A DNA stretch of 64,000 nt from the NCBI GenBank assembly GCA_029168955.1, contig JAPDOI010001746.1, positions 82,434 to 146,433 on the forward strand, read 5' to 3'. Shown in pieces: positions 29,516-44,340 of this stretch. Below the pieces are notes generated by a model. That model made no database searches. It was not told where the DNA came from and saw only the letters and a list, made by a program, of their open reading frames with translations. The position numbers were made by a program, and so were the translations under genes. The stretch comes from Aplectana chamaeleonis. Lineage: Eukaryota > Nematoda > Chromadorea > Rhabditida > Cosmocercidae. Every line of letters starts with the position of its first letter. The stretch's first letter is position 1.

Positions 29516-29758
29516 CAGTTGACCGCAATGTTAAAAGGACATGGTGCGGTTGCGGACTCGCACTAAAACTACGGTAGAATCTGGCACTTTGCCAGATTTC
29601 GTCATCGATCGGCTCCACAGCTGATATTCTCGTGAGCAGAGAGACTACGGTTGGCGCCGATCGATGACGAAATCTGGCGCGCCGAAAGTGCCAAATTCTT
29701 CCGTAATTTAGTGCGAGTCCGCAACCGCACCACGTCCTTTTAACATTGCGGTCAACTG
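29516..29758. mobile_element. Palindromic MITE with TA target
   Basis: The ends CAGTTGACCGCAATGTTAAA and their exact complement are flanked by TA (29514-29515, 29759-29760). The arms extend about 110 bases through GGTGCGGTTGCGGACTCGCA and GATTTCGTCATCGATCGG. CAG..CTG ends with TA point to a Tc1/mariner-type driver. A truncated relative is at 17255-17315. Confidence 0.8.
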
Positions 29759-29760
29759 TA

Positions 29761-30156
29761 AGAAAAAAGTACTCGCATTTTAGATGTGGTTTCCCTTGTT
29801 GACCAACGCCATGCCTTTGTTCTCAATAAATGAAATATGTCCGTTGACGTTTATGTTTTTGTGAAGCAGATTTAGATAAGCTCAGACTTCCAACATATAT
29901 AAAACTGGTTTATCGAAGTTAGTGAATCAAAATGACTGAGCGGTTGTAATGTGTGACGAACAGTGAATATGCGAAAGTGGAGCTGCTGCTTCTTTTGTCA
30001 GAATGGCGAGGAAGTGTCTCCAGAGTTTCGCGTACTCCTCAAAACGCGCTGCACGCTTCTCAAGATACGTGATTTCATATCGGTTTTCTTCGCTACACAA
30101 AGGCTAAGATTTTGCATGAAAAAAGTGACAAAAACTCGCTGTTCCAATTCTCCTCT
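29761..30156. other. Non-repetitive flank of the satellite
   Basis: Unique-looking AT-rich DNA leading into the array. A plus-strand frame beginning at 29963 enters the array; no gene is supported. Confidence 0.5.
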
Positions 30157-30470
30157 CGACGTCCTGCACACTTCCACTGGGCCCTGAACACATTCCCATC
30201 TGGGCCCTGAACACATTTTGCGACGTCCTGTGCACCCCTACTGTAGTATTGCACCCATTCCATGACGTCCTGTTCATTCTTATTGGGGACCTGCGCACTT
30301 TCTATGATGTCCTGCGCACTTCCATTGGGGTCCTGCACACTTCGGATACGTCGTGCACACTCCCACTGGGGTCTTGCACACTTCCTCCGACGTTCTGAAA
30401 CTCCCACTGGGGTCCGGCACACTTTCTACGACGTCCTGCACACTCCCACTATGGTCCTGCACTCTCCCAC
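30157..30470 (+). repeat. Diverged left edge of the satellite
   Basis: The first seven or eight units are recognisable but heavily changed (GGGCCCTGAACACATT, CCATGACGTCCTGTTCATTC, GGGACCTGCGCACTTTC) and vary in length. By about 30470 units are close to consensus. This is the expected state of an array margin that escapes homogenisation. Confidence 0.85.
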
Positions 30471-30921
30471 TGGGGTCCTGCACACTCCCACTGGGGTCCT
30501 GCACACTTTCTATGACGTCCTGCTCACTCTCACTGGGGTACTGCACACTTTCTATGACGTCCTGCTCACTCCCACTGGGGTACTGCACACTTTCTATGAC
30601 GTCCTGCTCACTCCCACTGGGGTCCTGCACACTTTCTACGACGTCCTGCTCACTCTCACTGGGGTCCTGCACACTTTCTATGACGTCCTGCTCCCTCCCA
30701 CTGGGGTACTGCACACTTTCTATGACGTCCTGCTTACTCCCACTGGGGTCCTGCACACTTTCTATGACGTCCTGCTCACTCCCACTAGGGTCCTGCACAC
30801 TTTCTATGACGTCCTGCTCACTCCCACTGGGGTACTGCACACTTTCTATGACGTCCTGCTCACTCCCACTGGGGTCCTGCACACTTTCTATGACGTCCTG
30901 CTCACTCCCACTGGGGTCCTG
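30471..30921 (+). repeat. Satellite sub-block of pure 42-bp units
   Basis: About eleven consecutive 42-base units before the first 41-base unit near 30922. Because 42 is a multiple of three, long open frames arise here on both strands. The 41-base variant is absent from the edge and abundant further in. Confidence 0.8.
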
Positions 30922-33900
30922 CACCTTTCTATGACGTCCTGCTCACTCTCACTGGGGTACTGCACACTTTCTATGACGTCCTGCTCACTCCCACTGGGGT
31001 ACTGCACACTTTTTATGACGTCCTGCTCACTCCCACTGGGGTCCTGCACACTTTCTATGACGTCCTGCTCACTCTCACTGGGGTCCTGCACACTTTCTAC
31101 GACGTCCTGCTCACTCCCACTGGGGTCCTGCACACCTTCTATGACGTCCTGCTCACTCCCACTGTGGTACTGCACACTTTCTATGACGTCCTGCTTACTC
31201 CCACTGGGGTCCTGCACACCTTCTATGACGTCCTGCTCACTCCCACTAGGGTCCTGCACACTTTCTATGACGTCCTGCTCACTCCCACTGGGGTACTGCA
31301 CACTTTCTATGACGTCCTGCTCACTCCCACTGGGGTCCTGCACACTTTCTATGACGTCCTGCTCACTCCCACTGGGGTCCTGCACCTTTCTATGACGTCC
31401 TGCTTACTCCCACTGGGGTACTGCACACTTTCTATGACGTCCTGCTCACTCCCACTGGGGTCCTGCACACTTTCTGTGACGTCCTGCTTACTCCCACTGG
31501 GGTCCTTCACACTTTCTATGACATCCTGCTCACTCCCACTAGGGTCCTGCACACTTTCTATGACGTCCTGCTCACTCCCACTGGGGTACTGCACACTTTC
31601 TATGACGTCCTGCTCACTCCCACTGGGGTCCTGCACACTTTCTATGACGTCCTGCTCACTCCCACTGGGGTCCTGCACCTTTCTATGACGTCCTGCTTAC
31701 TCCCACTGGGGTACTGCACACTTTCTATGACGTCCTGCTCACTCCCACTGGGGTCCTGCACCTTTCTATGACGTCCTGCTTACTCCCACTGGGGTACTGC
31801 ACACTTTCTATGACGTCCTGCTCACTCCCACTGGGGTCCTGCACCTTTCTATGACGTCCTGCTCACTCCCGCTGGGGTACTGCACACTTTCTATGACGTC
31901 CTGCTTACTCCCACTGGGGTACTGCACACTTTCTATGACGTCCTTCTCACTCCCACTGGGGTCCTGCATCTTTCTATGACGTCCTGCTTACTCCCACTAG
32001 GGTCCTGCACCTTTCTATGACGTCCTGCTCACTCCCACTGGGGTCCTGCACCTTTCTATGACGTCCTGCTTACTCCCACTAGGGTCCTGCACCTTTCTAT
32101 GACGTCCTGCTTACTCCCACTAGGGTCCTGCACACTTTCTATGACGTCCTGCTCACTCCCACTGGGGTCCTGCACCTTTCTATGACGTCCTGCTCACTCC
32201 CACTGGGGTCCTGCACACTTTCTATGACGTCCTGCTTACTCCCACTAGGGTCCTGCACACTTTCTATGACGTCCTGCTCACTCCCACTGGGGTACTGCAC
32301 ACTTTCTATGACGTCGTGCTTACTCCCACTGGGGTACTGCACACTTTCTATGACGTCCTGCTCACTCCCACTAGGGTCATGGACCTTTCTATGACGTCCT
32401 GCTTACTCCCACTGGGGTCCTGCACCTTTCTATGACGTCCTGCTCACTCCCGCTGGGGTACTGCACACTTTCTATGACGTCCTGCTCACTCCCACTGGGG
32501 TCCTGCACCTTTCTATGACGTCCTGCTTACTCCCACTAGGGTCCTGCACACTTTCTATGACGTCCTGCTCACTCCCACTGGGGTACTGCACACTTTCTAT
32601 GACGTCCTGCTCACTCCCACTGGGGTCCTGCACACTTTCTATGACGTCCTGCTCACTCCCACTGGGGTCCTGCACCTTTCTATGACGTCCTGCTTACTCC
32701 CACTAGGGTCCTGCACACTTTCTATGACGTCCTGCTCACTCCCACTGGGGTCCTGCACACTTTCAATGACGTCCTGCTCGCTCCCACTGGGGTCCTGCAC
32801 CTTTCTATGACGTCCTGCTTACTCCCACTGGGGTACTGCACACTTTCTATGACGTCCTGCTCACTCCCACTGGGGTCCTGCACCTTTCTATGACGTCCTG
32901 CTTACTCCCACTAGGGTCCTGCACACTTTCTATGACGTCCTGCTCACTCCCACTGGGGTCCTGCACCTTTCTATGACGTCCTGCTTACTCCCACTAGGGT
33001 CCTGCACCTTTCTATGACGTCCTGCTCACTCCCACTGGGGTCCTGCACACTTTCTATGACGTCCTGCTTACTCCCACTGGGGTCCTGCACCTTTCTATGA
33101 CGTCCTGCTCACTCCCACTGGGGTCCTGCACACTTTCTATGACGTCCTGCTTACTCCCACTAGGGTCCTGCACACTTTCTATGACGTCCTGCTCACTCCC
33201 ACTGGGGTACTGCACACTTTCTATGACGTCGTGCTTACTCCCACTGGGGTACTGCACACTTTCTATGACGTCCTGCTCACTCCCACTGGGGTCCTGCACC
33301 TTTCTATGACGTCCTGCTTACTCCCACTAGGGTCCTGCACCTTTCTATGACGTCCTGCTCACTCCCACTGGGGTCCTGCACCTTTCTATGACGTCCTGCT
33401 TACTCCCACTAGGGTCCTGCACACTTTCTATGACGTCCTGCTCACTCCCACTGGGGTACTGCACACTTTCTATGACGTCCTGCTTACTCCCACTAGGGTC
33501 CTGCACACTTTCTATGACGTCCTGCTCACTCCCACTGGGGTCCTGCACCTTTCTATGACGTCCTGCTTACTCCCACTAGGGTCCTGCACACTTTCTATGA
33601 CGTCCTGCTCACTCCCACTGGGGTCCTGCACACTTTCTATGACGTCCTGCTCACTCCCACTGGGGTCCTGCACCTTTCTATGACGTCCTGCTTACTCCCA
33701 CTGGGGTACTGCACACTTTCTATGACGTCCTGCTTACTCCCACTAGGGTCCTGCACCTTTCTATGACGTCCTGCTCACTCCCACTGGGGTACTGCACACT
33801 TTCTATGACGTCCTGCTTACTCCCACTAGGGTCCTGCACACTTTCTATGACGTCCTGCTCACTCCCACTGGGGTCCTGCACACTTTCTATGACGTCCTGC

Positions 33901-36900
33901 TTACTCCCACTAGGGTCCTGCACACTTTCTATGACGTCCTGCTCACTCCCACTGGGGTCCTGCACCTTTCTATGACGTCCTGCTTACTCCCACTGGGGTA
34001 CTGCACACTTTCTATGACGTCCTGCTCACTCCCACTGGGGTCCTGCACCTTTCTATGACGTCCTGCTTACTCCCACTAGGGTCCTGCACCTTTCTATGAC
34101 GTCCTGCTCACTCCCACTGGGGTCCTGCACACTTTCTATGACGTCCTGCTCACTCCCACTGGGGTACTGCACACTTTCTATGACGTCCTGCTCACTCCCA
34201 CTGGGGTCCTGCACACTTTCAATGACGTCCTGCTCGCTCTCACTGGGGTCCTGCACCTTTCTATGACGTCCTGCTCACTCCCACTGGGGTCCTACACCTT
34301 TCTATGACGTCCTGCTTACTCCCACTAGGGTCCTGCACCTTTCTATGACGTCCTGCTCACTCCCACTGGGGTCCTGCACACTTTCTATGACGTCCTGCTT
34401 ACTCCCACTAGGGTCCTGCACACTTTCTATGACGTCCTGCTCACTCCCACTGGGGTACTGCACACTTTCTATGACGTCGTGCTTACTCCCACTGGGGTAC
34501 TGCACACTTTCTATGACGTCCTGCTCACTCCCACTGGGGTCCTGCACCTTTCTATGACGTCCTGCTTACTCCCACTAGGGTCCTGCACCTTTCTATGACG
34601 TCCTGCTCACTCCCACTGGGGTCCTGCACCTTTCTATGACGTCCTGCTTACTCCCACTAGGGTCCTGCACCTTTCTATGACGTCCTGCTCACTCCCACTG
34701 GGGTCCTGCACACTTTCTATGACGTCCTGCTTACTCCCACTAGGGTCCTGCACCTTTCTATGACGTCCTGCTCACTCCCACTGGGGTCCTGCACACTTTC
34801 TATGACGTCCTGCTTACTCCCACTAGGGTCCTGCACACTTTCTATGACGTCCTGCTCACTCCCACTGGGGTACTGCACACTTTCTATGACGTCGTGCTTA
34901 CTCCCACTGGGGTACTGCACACTTTCTATGACGTCCTGCTCACTCCCACTGGGGTCCTGCACCTTTCTATGACGTCCTGCTCACTCCCACTGGGGTCCTG
35001 CACCTTTCTATGACGTCCTGCTCACTCCCGCTGGGGTACTGCACACTTTCTATGACGTCCTGCTTACTCCCACTGGGGTACTGCACACTTTCTATGACGT
35101 CCTTCTCACTCCCACTGGGGTCCTGCATCTTTCTATGACGTCCTGCTTACTCCCACTAGGGTCCTGCACACTTTCTATGACGTCCTGCTCACTCCCACTG
35201 GGGTCCTGCACCTTTCTATGACGTCCTGCTTACTCCCACTAGGGTCCTGCACCTTTCTATGACGTCCTGCTTACTCCCACTAGGGTCCTGCACACTTTCT
35301 ATGACGTCCTGCTCACTCCCACTGGGGTCCTGCACCTTTCTATGACGTCCTGCTCACTCCCACTGGGGTCCTGCACCTTTCTATGACGTCCTGCTTACTC
35401 CCACTGGGGTCCTGCACACATTCTATGACGTCCTGCTCACTCCCACTGGGGTCCTGCACACTTTCTATGACGTCCTGCTTACTCCCACTAGGGTCCTGCA
35501 CACTTTCTATGACGTCCTGCTCACTCCCACTGGGGTACTGCACACTTTCTATGACGTCCTGCTTACTCCCACTGGGGTCCTGCACACTTTCTATGACGTC
35601 CTGCTCACTCCCACTGGGGTCCTGCACACTTTCTATGACGTCCTGCGCACTCCCACTGGGGTCCTGCACACTTTCTATGACGTCCTGCGCACTCCCACTG
35701 GGGTCCTGCACACTTTCTATGATGTCCTGCTCACTCCCACTAGGGTACTGCACACTTTCTATGACGTCCTGCTCACTCCCACTGGGGTACTGCACACTTT
35801 CTATGACGTCCTGCTCTTTCCCACTGGGGTCCTGCACACTTTCAATGACGTCCTGCTCGCTCCCACTGGGGTCCTGCACCTTTCTATGACGTCCTGCTTA
35901 CTCCCACTAGGGTCCTGCACACTTTCTATGACGTCCTGCTCACTCCCACTGGGGTACTGCACACTTTCTATGACGTCCTGCTTACTCCCACTAGGGTCCT
36001 GCACACCTCCTATGACGTCCTGCTCACTCCCACTGGGGTACTGCACACTTTCTATGACGTCCTGCTTACTCCCACTAGGGTCCTGCACCTTTCTATGACG
36101 TCCTGCTCACTCCCACTGGGGTCCTGCACACTTTCTATGACGTCCTGCTTACTCCCACTAGGGTCCTGCACACTTTCTATGACGTCCTGCTCACTCCCAC
36201 TGGGGTACTGCACACTTTCTATGACGTCGTGCTTACTCCCACTGGGGTACTGCACACTTTCTATGACGTCCTGCTCACTCCCACTGGGGTCCTGCACCTT
36301 TCTATGACGTCCTGCTTACTCCCACTAGGGTCCTGCACCTTTCTATGACGTCCTGCTCACTCCCACTGGGGTCCTGCACCTTTCTATGACGTCCTGCTTA
36401 CTCCCACTAGGGTCCTGCACCTTTCTATGACGTCCTGCTCACTCCCACTGGGGTCCTGCACCTTTCTATGACGTCCTGCTTACTCCCACTAGGGTCCTGC
36501 ACTTTTCTATGACGTCCTGCTCACTCCCACTGGGGTCCTGCACCTTTCTGTGACGTCCTGCTTACTCCCACTAGGGTCCTGCACCTTTCTATGACGTCCT
36601 GCTTACTCCCACTAGGGTCCTGCACACCTTCTATGACGTCCTGCTCACTCCCACTGGGGTACTGCACACTTTCTATGACGTCCTGCTTACTCCCACTGGG
36701 GGCTCACTCCCACTGGGGTCCTGCACCTTTCTATGACGTCCTGCTTACTCCCACTAGGGTCCTGCACCTTTCTATGACGTCCTGCTCACTCCCACTGGGG
36801 TCCTGCACACTTTCTATGACGTCCTGCTTACTCCCACTAGGGTCCTGCACACTTTCTATGACGTCCTGCTCACTCCCACTGGGGTACTGCACACTTTCTA

Positions 36901-39900
36901 TGACGTCCTGCTCACTCCCACTGGGGTCCTGCACACTTTCAATGACGTCCTGCTCGCTCCCACTGGGGTCCTGCACCTTTCTATGACGTCCTGCTTACTC
37001 CCACTGGGGTACTGCACACTTTCTATGACGTCCTGCTCACTCCCACTGGGGTACTGCACACTTTCTATGACGTCCTGCTCACTCCCACTGGGGTCCTGCA
37101 CACTTTCTATGACGTCCTGCCTACTCCCACTAGGGTCCTGCACACTTTCTATGACGTCCTGCTCACTCCCACTGGGGTCCTGCACACTTTCTATGACGTC
37201 CTGCTCACTCCCACTGGGGTCCTGCACCTTTCTATGACGTCCTGCTTACTCCCACTAGGGTCCTGCACCTTTCTATGACGTCCTGCTCACTCCCACTGGG
37301 GTCCTGCACCTTTCTATGACGTCCTGCTTACTCCCACTAGGGTCCTGCACACTTTCTATGACGTCCTGCTCACTCCCACTGGGGTCCTGCACACTTTCTA
37401 TGACGTCCTGCTTACTCCCACTAGGGTCCTGCACACTTTCTATGACGTCCTGCTCACTCCCACTGGGGTCCTGCACCTTTCTATGACGTCCTGCTTACTC
37501 CCACTAGGGTCCTGCACCTTTCTATGACGTCCTGCTCACTCCCACTGGGGTCCTGCACACTTTCTATGACGTCCTGCTTACTCCCACTAGGGTCCTGCAC
37601 ACTTTCTATGACGTCCTGCTCACTCCCACTGGGGTACTGCACACTTTCTATGACGTCCTGCTTACTCCCACTGGGGTCCTGCATCTTTCTATGACGTCCT
37701 GCTTACTCCCACTAGGGTCCTGCACCTTTCTATGACGTCCTGCTCACTCCCACTGGGGTCCTGCACCTTTCTATGACGTCCTGCTTACTCCCACTGGGGT
37801 ACTGCACACTTTCTATGACGTCCTGCTCACTCCCACTGGGGTCCTGCACCTTTCTATGACGTCCTGCTTACTCCCACTAGGGTCCTGCACACTTTCTATG
37901 ACGTCCTGCTCACTCCCACTGGGGTCCTGCACCTTTCTATGACGTCCTGCTTACTCCCACTAGGGTCCTGCACCTTTCTATGACGTCCTGCTCACTCCCA
38001 CTGGGGTCCTGCACACTTTCTATGACGTCCTGCTTACTCCCACTAGGGTCCTGCACACTTTCTATGACGTCCTGCTCACTCCCACTGGGGTACTGCACAC
38101 TTTCTATGACGTCCTGCTCACTCCCACTGGGGTACTGCACACTTTCTATGACGTCGTGCTTACTCCCACTGGGGTACTGCACACTTTCTATGACGTCCTG
38201 CTTACTCCCACTAGGGTCCTGCACCTTTCTATGACGTCCTGCTCACTCCCACTGGGGTCCTGCACACCTTCTATGACGTCCTGCTTACTCCCACTGGGGT
38301 ACTGCACACTTTCTATAACGTCCTGCTTACTCCCACTGGGGTCCTGCACACTTTCTATGACGTCCTGCTCACTCCCACTGGGGTCCTGCACACTTTCTAT
38401 GACGTCCTGCTCACTCCCACTGGGGTCCTGCACCTTTCTATGACGTCCTGCTTACTCCCACTAGGGTCCTGCACACTTTCTATGACGTCCTGCTCACTCC
38501 CACTGGGGTCCTGCACCTTTCTATGACGTCCTGCTTACTCCCACTAGGGTCCTGCACCTTTCTATGACGTCCTGCTCACTCCCACTGGGGTCCTGCACAC
38601 TTTCTATGACGTCCTGCTTACTCCCACTAGGGTCCTGCACCTTTCTATGACGTCCTGCTCACTCCCACTGGGGTCCTGCACCTTTCTATGACGTCCTGCT
38701 TACTCCCACTGGGGTACTGCACACTTTCTATGACGTCCTGCTCACTCCCACTGGGGTCCTGCACCTTTCTATGACGTCCTGCTTACTCCCACTAGGGTCC
38801 TGCACACTTTCTATGACGTCCTGCTCACTCCCACTGGGGTACTGCACACTTTCTATGACGTCCTGCTCACTCCCACTGGGGTCCTGCACACTTTCTATGA
38901 CGTCCTGCTCACTCCCACTGGGGTCCTGCACACTTTCTATGACGTCCTGCTTACTCCCACTAGGGTCCTGCACACTTTCTATGACGTCCTGCTCACTCCC
39001 ACTGGGGTCCTGCACCTTTCTATGACGTCCTGCTTACTCCCACTAGGGTCCTGCACCTTTCTATGACGTCCTGCTCACTCCCACTGGGGTCCTGCACACT
39101 TTCTATGACGTCCTGCTTACTCCCACTAGGGTCCTGCACACTTTCTATGACGTCCTGCTCACTCCCACTGGGGTCCTGCACACTTTCTATGACGTCGTGC
39201 TTACTCCCACTGGGGTACTGCACACTTTCTATGACGTCCTGCTCACTCCCACTGGGGTCCTGCACCTTTCTATGACGTCCTGCTTACTCCCACTAGGGTC
39301 CTGCACCTTTCTATGACGTCCTGCTCACTCCCACTGGGGTCCTGCACCTTTCTATGACGTCCTGCTTACTCCCACTGGGGTACGGCACACGTTCTATGAC
39401 CTCCTGCTCACTCCCACTGGGGTCCTGCACACTTTCTATGACGTCCTGCGTACTACCACTAGGGTCCTGCACACTTTGTATGACGTCCTGCTCACTCCCA
39501 CTGGGGTCCTGCACCTTTCTATGACGTCCTGCTTACTCCCACTGGGGTACTGCACACTTTCTATGACGTCCTGCTCACTCCCACTGGGGTACTGCACACT
39601 TTCTATGACGTCCTGCTCACTCCCACTGGGGTCCTGCACACTTTCTATGACGTCCTGCTCACTCCCACTTGGGTCCTGCACATTTCTATGACGTCCTGCT
39701 TACTCCCACTAGGGTCCTGCACCTTTCTATGACGTCCTGCTCACTCCCACTGGGGTCCTGCACACTTTCTATGACGTCCTGCTTACTCCCACTAGGGTCC
39801 TGCACACTTTCTATGACGTCCTGCTCACTCCCACTGGGGTCCTGCACACTTTCTATGACGTCCTGCTTACTCCCACTAGGGTCCTGCACACTTTCTATGA

Positions 39901-42900
39901 CGTCCTGCTCACTCCCACTGGGGTCCTGCACCTTTCTATGACGTCCTGCTTACTCCCACTAGGGTCCTGCACCTTTCTATGACGTCCTGCTCACTCCCAC
40001 TGGGGTCCTGCACCTTTCTATGACGTCCTGCTTACTCCCACTAGGGTCCTGCACACTTTCTATGACGTCCTGCTCACTCCCACTGGGGTCCTGCACCTTT
40101 CTATGACGTCCTGCTTACTCCCACTAGGGTCCTGCACCTTTCTATGACGTCCTGCTCACTCCCACTGGGGTACTGCACACTTTCTATGACGTCGTGCTTA
40201 CTCCCACTGAGGTACTGCACACTTTCTATGACGTCCTGCTCACTCCCACTGGGGTCCTGCACCTTTCTATGACGTCCTGCTTACTCCCACTAGGGTCCTG
40301 CACCTTTCTATGACGTCCTGCTCACTCCCACTGGGGTCCTGCACACTTTCTATGACGTCCTGCTTACTCCCACTGGGGTCCTGCACACTTTCTATGACGT
40401 CCTGCTCACTCCCACTGGGGTCCTGCACACTTTCTATGACGTCCTGCTTACTCCCACTGGGGTCCTGCACACTTTCTATGACGTCCTGCTCACTCCCACT
40501 GGGGTCCTGCACACTTTCTATGACGTCCTGCTTACTCCCACTGGGGTCCTGCACACTTTCTATGACGTCCTGCTCACTCCCACTGGGGTCCTGCACACTT
40601 TCTATGACGTCCTGCTCACTCCCACTGGGGTCCTGCACACTTTCTATGACGTCCTGCTCACTCCCACTGGGGTCCTGCACCTTTCTATGACGTCCTGCTC
40701 ACTCCCACTGGGGTACTGCCCACTTTCTATGACGCCCTGCTTACTCCCACTGGGGTCCTGCACACTTTCTATGACGTCCTGCTCACTCCCACTGGGGTCC
40801 TGCACACTTTCTATGACGTCCTGCTTACTCCCACTAGGGTCCTGCACACTTTCTATGACGTCCTGCTGACTCCCACTGGGGTCCTGCACACTTTCTATGA
40901 CGTCCTGCTTACTCCCACTAGGGTCCTGCACACTTTCTATGACGTCCTGCTCACTCCCACTGGGGTCCTGCACCTTTCTATGACGTCCTGCTTACTCCCA
41001 CTAGGGTCCTGCACCTTTCTATGACGTCCTGCTCACTCCCACTGGGGTCCTGCACACTTTCTATGACGTCCTGCTTACTCCCACTAGGGTCCTGCACACT
41101 TTCTATGACGTCCTGCTCACTCCCACTGGGGTCCTGCACCTTTCTATGACGTCCTGCTTACTCCCACTAGGGTCCTGCACACTTTCTATGACGTCCTGCT
41201 CACTCCCACTGGGGTCCTGCACCTTTCTATGACGTCCTGCTTACTCCCACTAGGGTCCTGCACCTTTCTATGACGTCCTGCTCACTCCCACTGGGGTCCT
41301 GCACACTTTCTATGACGTCCTGCTTACTCCCATTAGGGTACTGCACACTTTCTATGACGTCGTGCTTACTCCCACTGGGGTACTGCACACTTTCTATGAC
41401 GTCCTGCCTACTCCCACTAGGGTCCTGCACCTTTCTATGACGTCCTGCTCACTCCCACTGGGGTCCTGCACACTTTCTATGACGTCCTGCTTACTCCCAC
41501 TAGGGTCCTGCACACTTTCTATGACGTCCTGCTCACTCCCACTGGGGTACTGCACACTTTCTATGACGTCGTGCTTACTCCCACTGGGGTACTGCACACT
41601 TTCTATGACGTCCTGCTCACTCCCACTGGGGTCCTGAACCTTTCTATGACGTCCTGCTTACTCCCACTAGGGTCCTGCACCTTTCTATGACGTCCTGCTC
41701 ACTCCCACTGGGGTCCTGCACCTTTCTATGACGTCCTGCTTACTCCCACTAGGGTCCTGCACCTTTCTATGACGTCCTGCTTACTCCCACTAGGGTCCTG
41801 CACACTTTCTATGACGTCCTGCTCACTCCCACTGGGGTCCTGCACCTTTCTATGACGTCCTGCTTACTCCCACTAGAATCCTGCACCTTTCTATGACGTC
41901 CTGCTTACTCCCACTAGGGTCCTGCACCTTTCTATGACGTCCTGCTCACTCCCACTGGGGTCCTGCACCTTTCTATGACGTCCTGCTTACTCCCACTAGG
42001 GTCCTGCACACTTTCTATGACGTCCTGCTCACTCCCACTGGGGTCCTGCACACTTTCTATGACGTCCTGCTCACTCCCACTGGGGTCCTGCACCTTTCTA
42101 TGACGTCCTGCTCACTCCCACTGGGGTCCTGCACCTTTCTATGACGTCCTGCTTACTCCCACTAGAATCCTGCACCTTTCTATGACGTCCTGCTTACTCC
42201 CACTAGGGTCCTGCACACTTTCTATGACGTCCTGCTCACTCCCACTAGGGTCATGGACCTTTCTATGACGTCCTGCTTACTCCCACTAGGGTCCTGCACC
42301 TTTCTATGACGTCCTGCTCACTCCCACTGGGGTCCTGCACCTTTCTATGACGTCCTGCTTACTCCCACTAGGGTCCTGCACCTTTCTATGACGTCCTGCT
42401 CACTCCCACTGGGGTCCTGCACACTTTCTATGACGTCCTGCTTACTCCCACTAGGGTCCTGCACCTTTCTATGACGTCCTGCTCACTCCCACTGGGGTCC
42501 TGCACCTTTCTATGACGTCCTGCTTACTCCCACTGGGGTACTGCACACTTTCTATGACGTCCTGCTCACTCCCACTGGGGTCCTGCACCTTTCTATGACG
42601 TCCTGCTTACTCCCACTAGGGTCCTGCACCTTTCTATGACGTCCTGCTCACTCCCACTGGGGTCCTGCACACTTTCTATGACGTCCTGCTTACTCCCACT
42701 AGGGTCCTGCACACTTTCTATGACGTCCTGCTCACTCCCACTGGGGTACTGCACACTTTCTATGACGTCCTGCTTACTCCCACTAGGGTCCTGCACACTT
42801 TCTATGACGTCCTGCTCACTCCCACTGGGGTACTGCACACTTTCTATGGCGTCGTGCTTACTCCCACTGGGGTCCTGCACCTTTCTATGACGTCCTGCTC

Positions 42901-43587
42901 ACTCCCACTGGGGTCCTGCACCTTTCTATGACGTCCTGCTTACTCCCACTGGGGTCCTGCACCTTTCTATGACGTCCTGCTCACTCCCACTGGGGTCCTG
43001 CACCTTTCTATGACGTCCTGCTTACTCCCACTAGGGTCCTGCACTTTTCCATGACGTCCTGCTTACTCCCACTGGGGTCCTGCACACTTTCTATGACGTC
43101 CTGCTTACTCCCACTGGGGTCCTGCACACTTTCTGTGACGTCCTGCTCACTCCCACTGGGGTCCTGCACCTTTCTATGACGTCCTGCTTACTCCCACTAG
43201 GGTCCTGCACCTTTCTATGACGTCCTGCTCACTCCCACTGGGGTCCTGCACCCTTCTATGACGTCCTGCTTACTCCCACTAGGGTCCTGCACCTTTCTAT
43301 GACGTCCTGCTCACTCCCACTGGGGTCCCGCACACTTTCTATGACGTCCTGCTTACTCCCACTAGGGTCCTGCACCTTTCTATGACGTCCTGCTCACTCC
43401 CACTGGGGTCCTGCACACTTTCTATGACGTCCTGCTTACTCCCACTAGGGTCCTGCACACTTTCTATGACGTCCTGCTCACTCCCACTGGGGTCCTGCAC
43501 CTTTCTATGACGTCCTGCTTACTCCCACTAGGGTCCTGCACACTTTCTATGACGTCCTGCTCACTCCCACTGGGGTCCTGCACCTTT

Positions 43588-44340
43588 CTATGACGTCCTG
43601 CTTACTCCCACTAGGGTCCTGCACCTTTCTATGACGTCCTGCTCACTCCCACTGGGGTCCTGCACACTTTCTATGACGTCCTGCTTACTCCCACTAGGGT
43701 CCTGCACACTTTCTATGACGTCCTGCTCACTCCCACTGGGGTACTGCACACTTTCTATGACGTCCTGCTTACTCCCACTAGGGTCCTGCACACTTTCTAT
43801 GACGTCCTGCTCACTCCCACTGGGGTCCTGCACCTTTCTATGACGTCCTGCTTACTCCCACTAGGGTCCTGCACCTTTCTATGACGTCCTGCTCACTCCC
43901 ACTGGGGTCCTGCACACTTTCTATGACGTCCTGCTTACTCCCACTAGGGTCCTGCACACTTTCTATGACGTCCTGCTCACTCCCACTGGGGTCCTGCACA
44001 CTTTCTATGACGTCGTGCTTACTCCCACTGGGGTACTGCACACTTTCTATGACGTCCTGCTCACTCCCACTGGGGTCCTGCACCTTTCTATGACGTCCTG
44101 CTTACTCCCACTAGGGTCCTGCACCTTTCTATGACGTCCTGCTCACTCCCACTGGGGTCCTGCACACTTTCTATGACGTCCTGCTTACTCCCATTAGGGT
44201 CCTGCACACTTTCTATGACGTCCTGCTCACTCCCACTGGGGTACTGCACACTTTCTATGACGTCGTGCTTACTCCCACTGGGGTACTGCACACTTTCTAT
44301 AACGTCCTGCTCACTCCCACTGGGGTCCTGCACCTTTCTA
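43588..44340 (+). repeat. Higher-order repeat, three tandem 250-bp six-unit blocks
   Basis: Three successive blocks start at 43588, 43838 and 44088, exactly 250 bases apart (four 42-base plus two 41-base units). They share the same order of unit variants; the second and third carry the GACGTCGTGC unit, the first does not. The same block appears singly at about 34302, 34717, 36052, 39020, 48070, 54278 and 61743. Confidence 0.8.
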
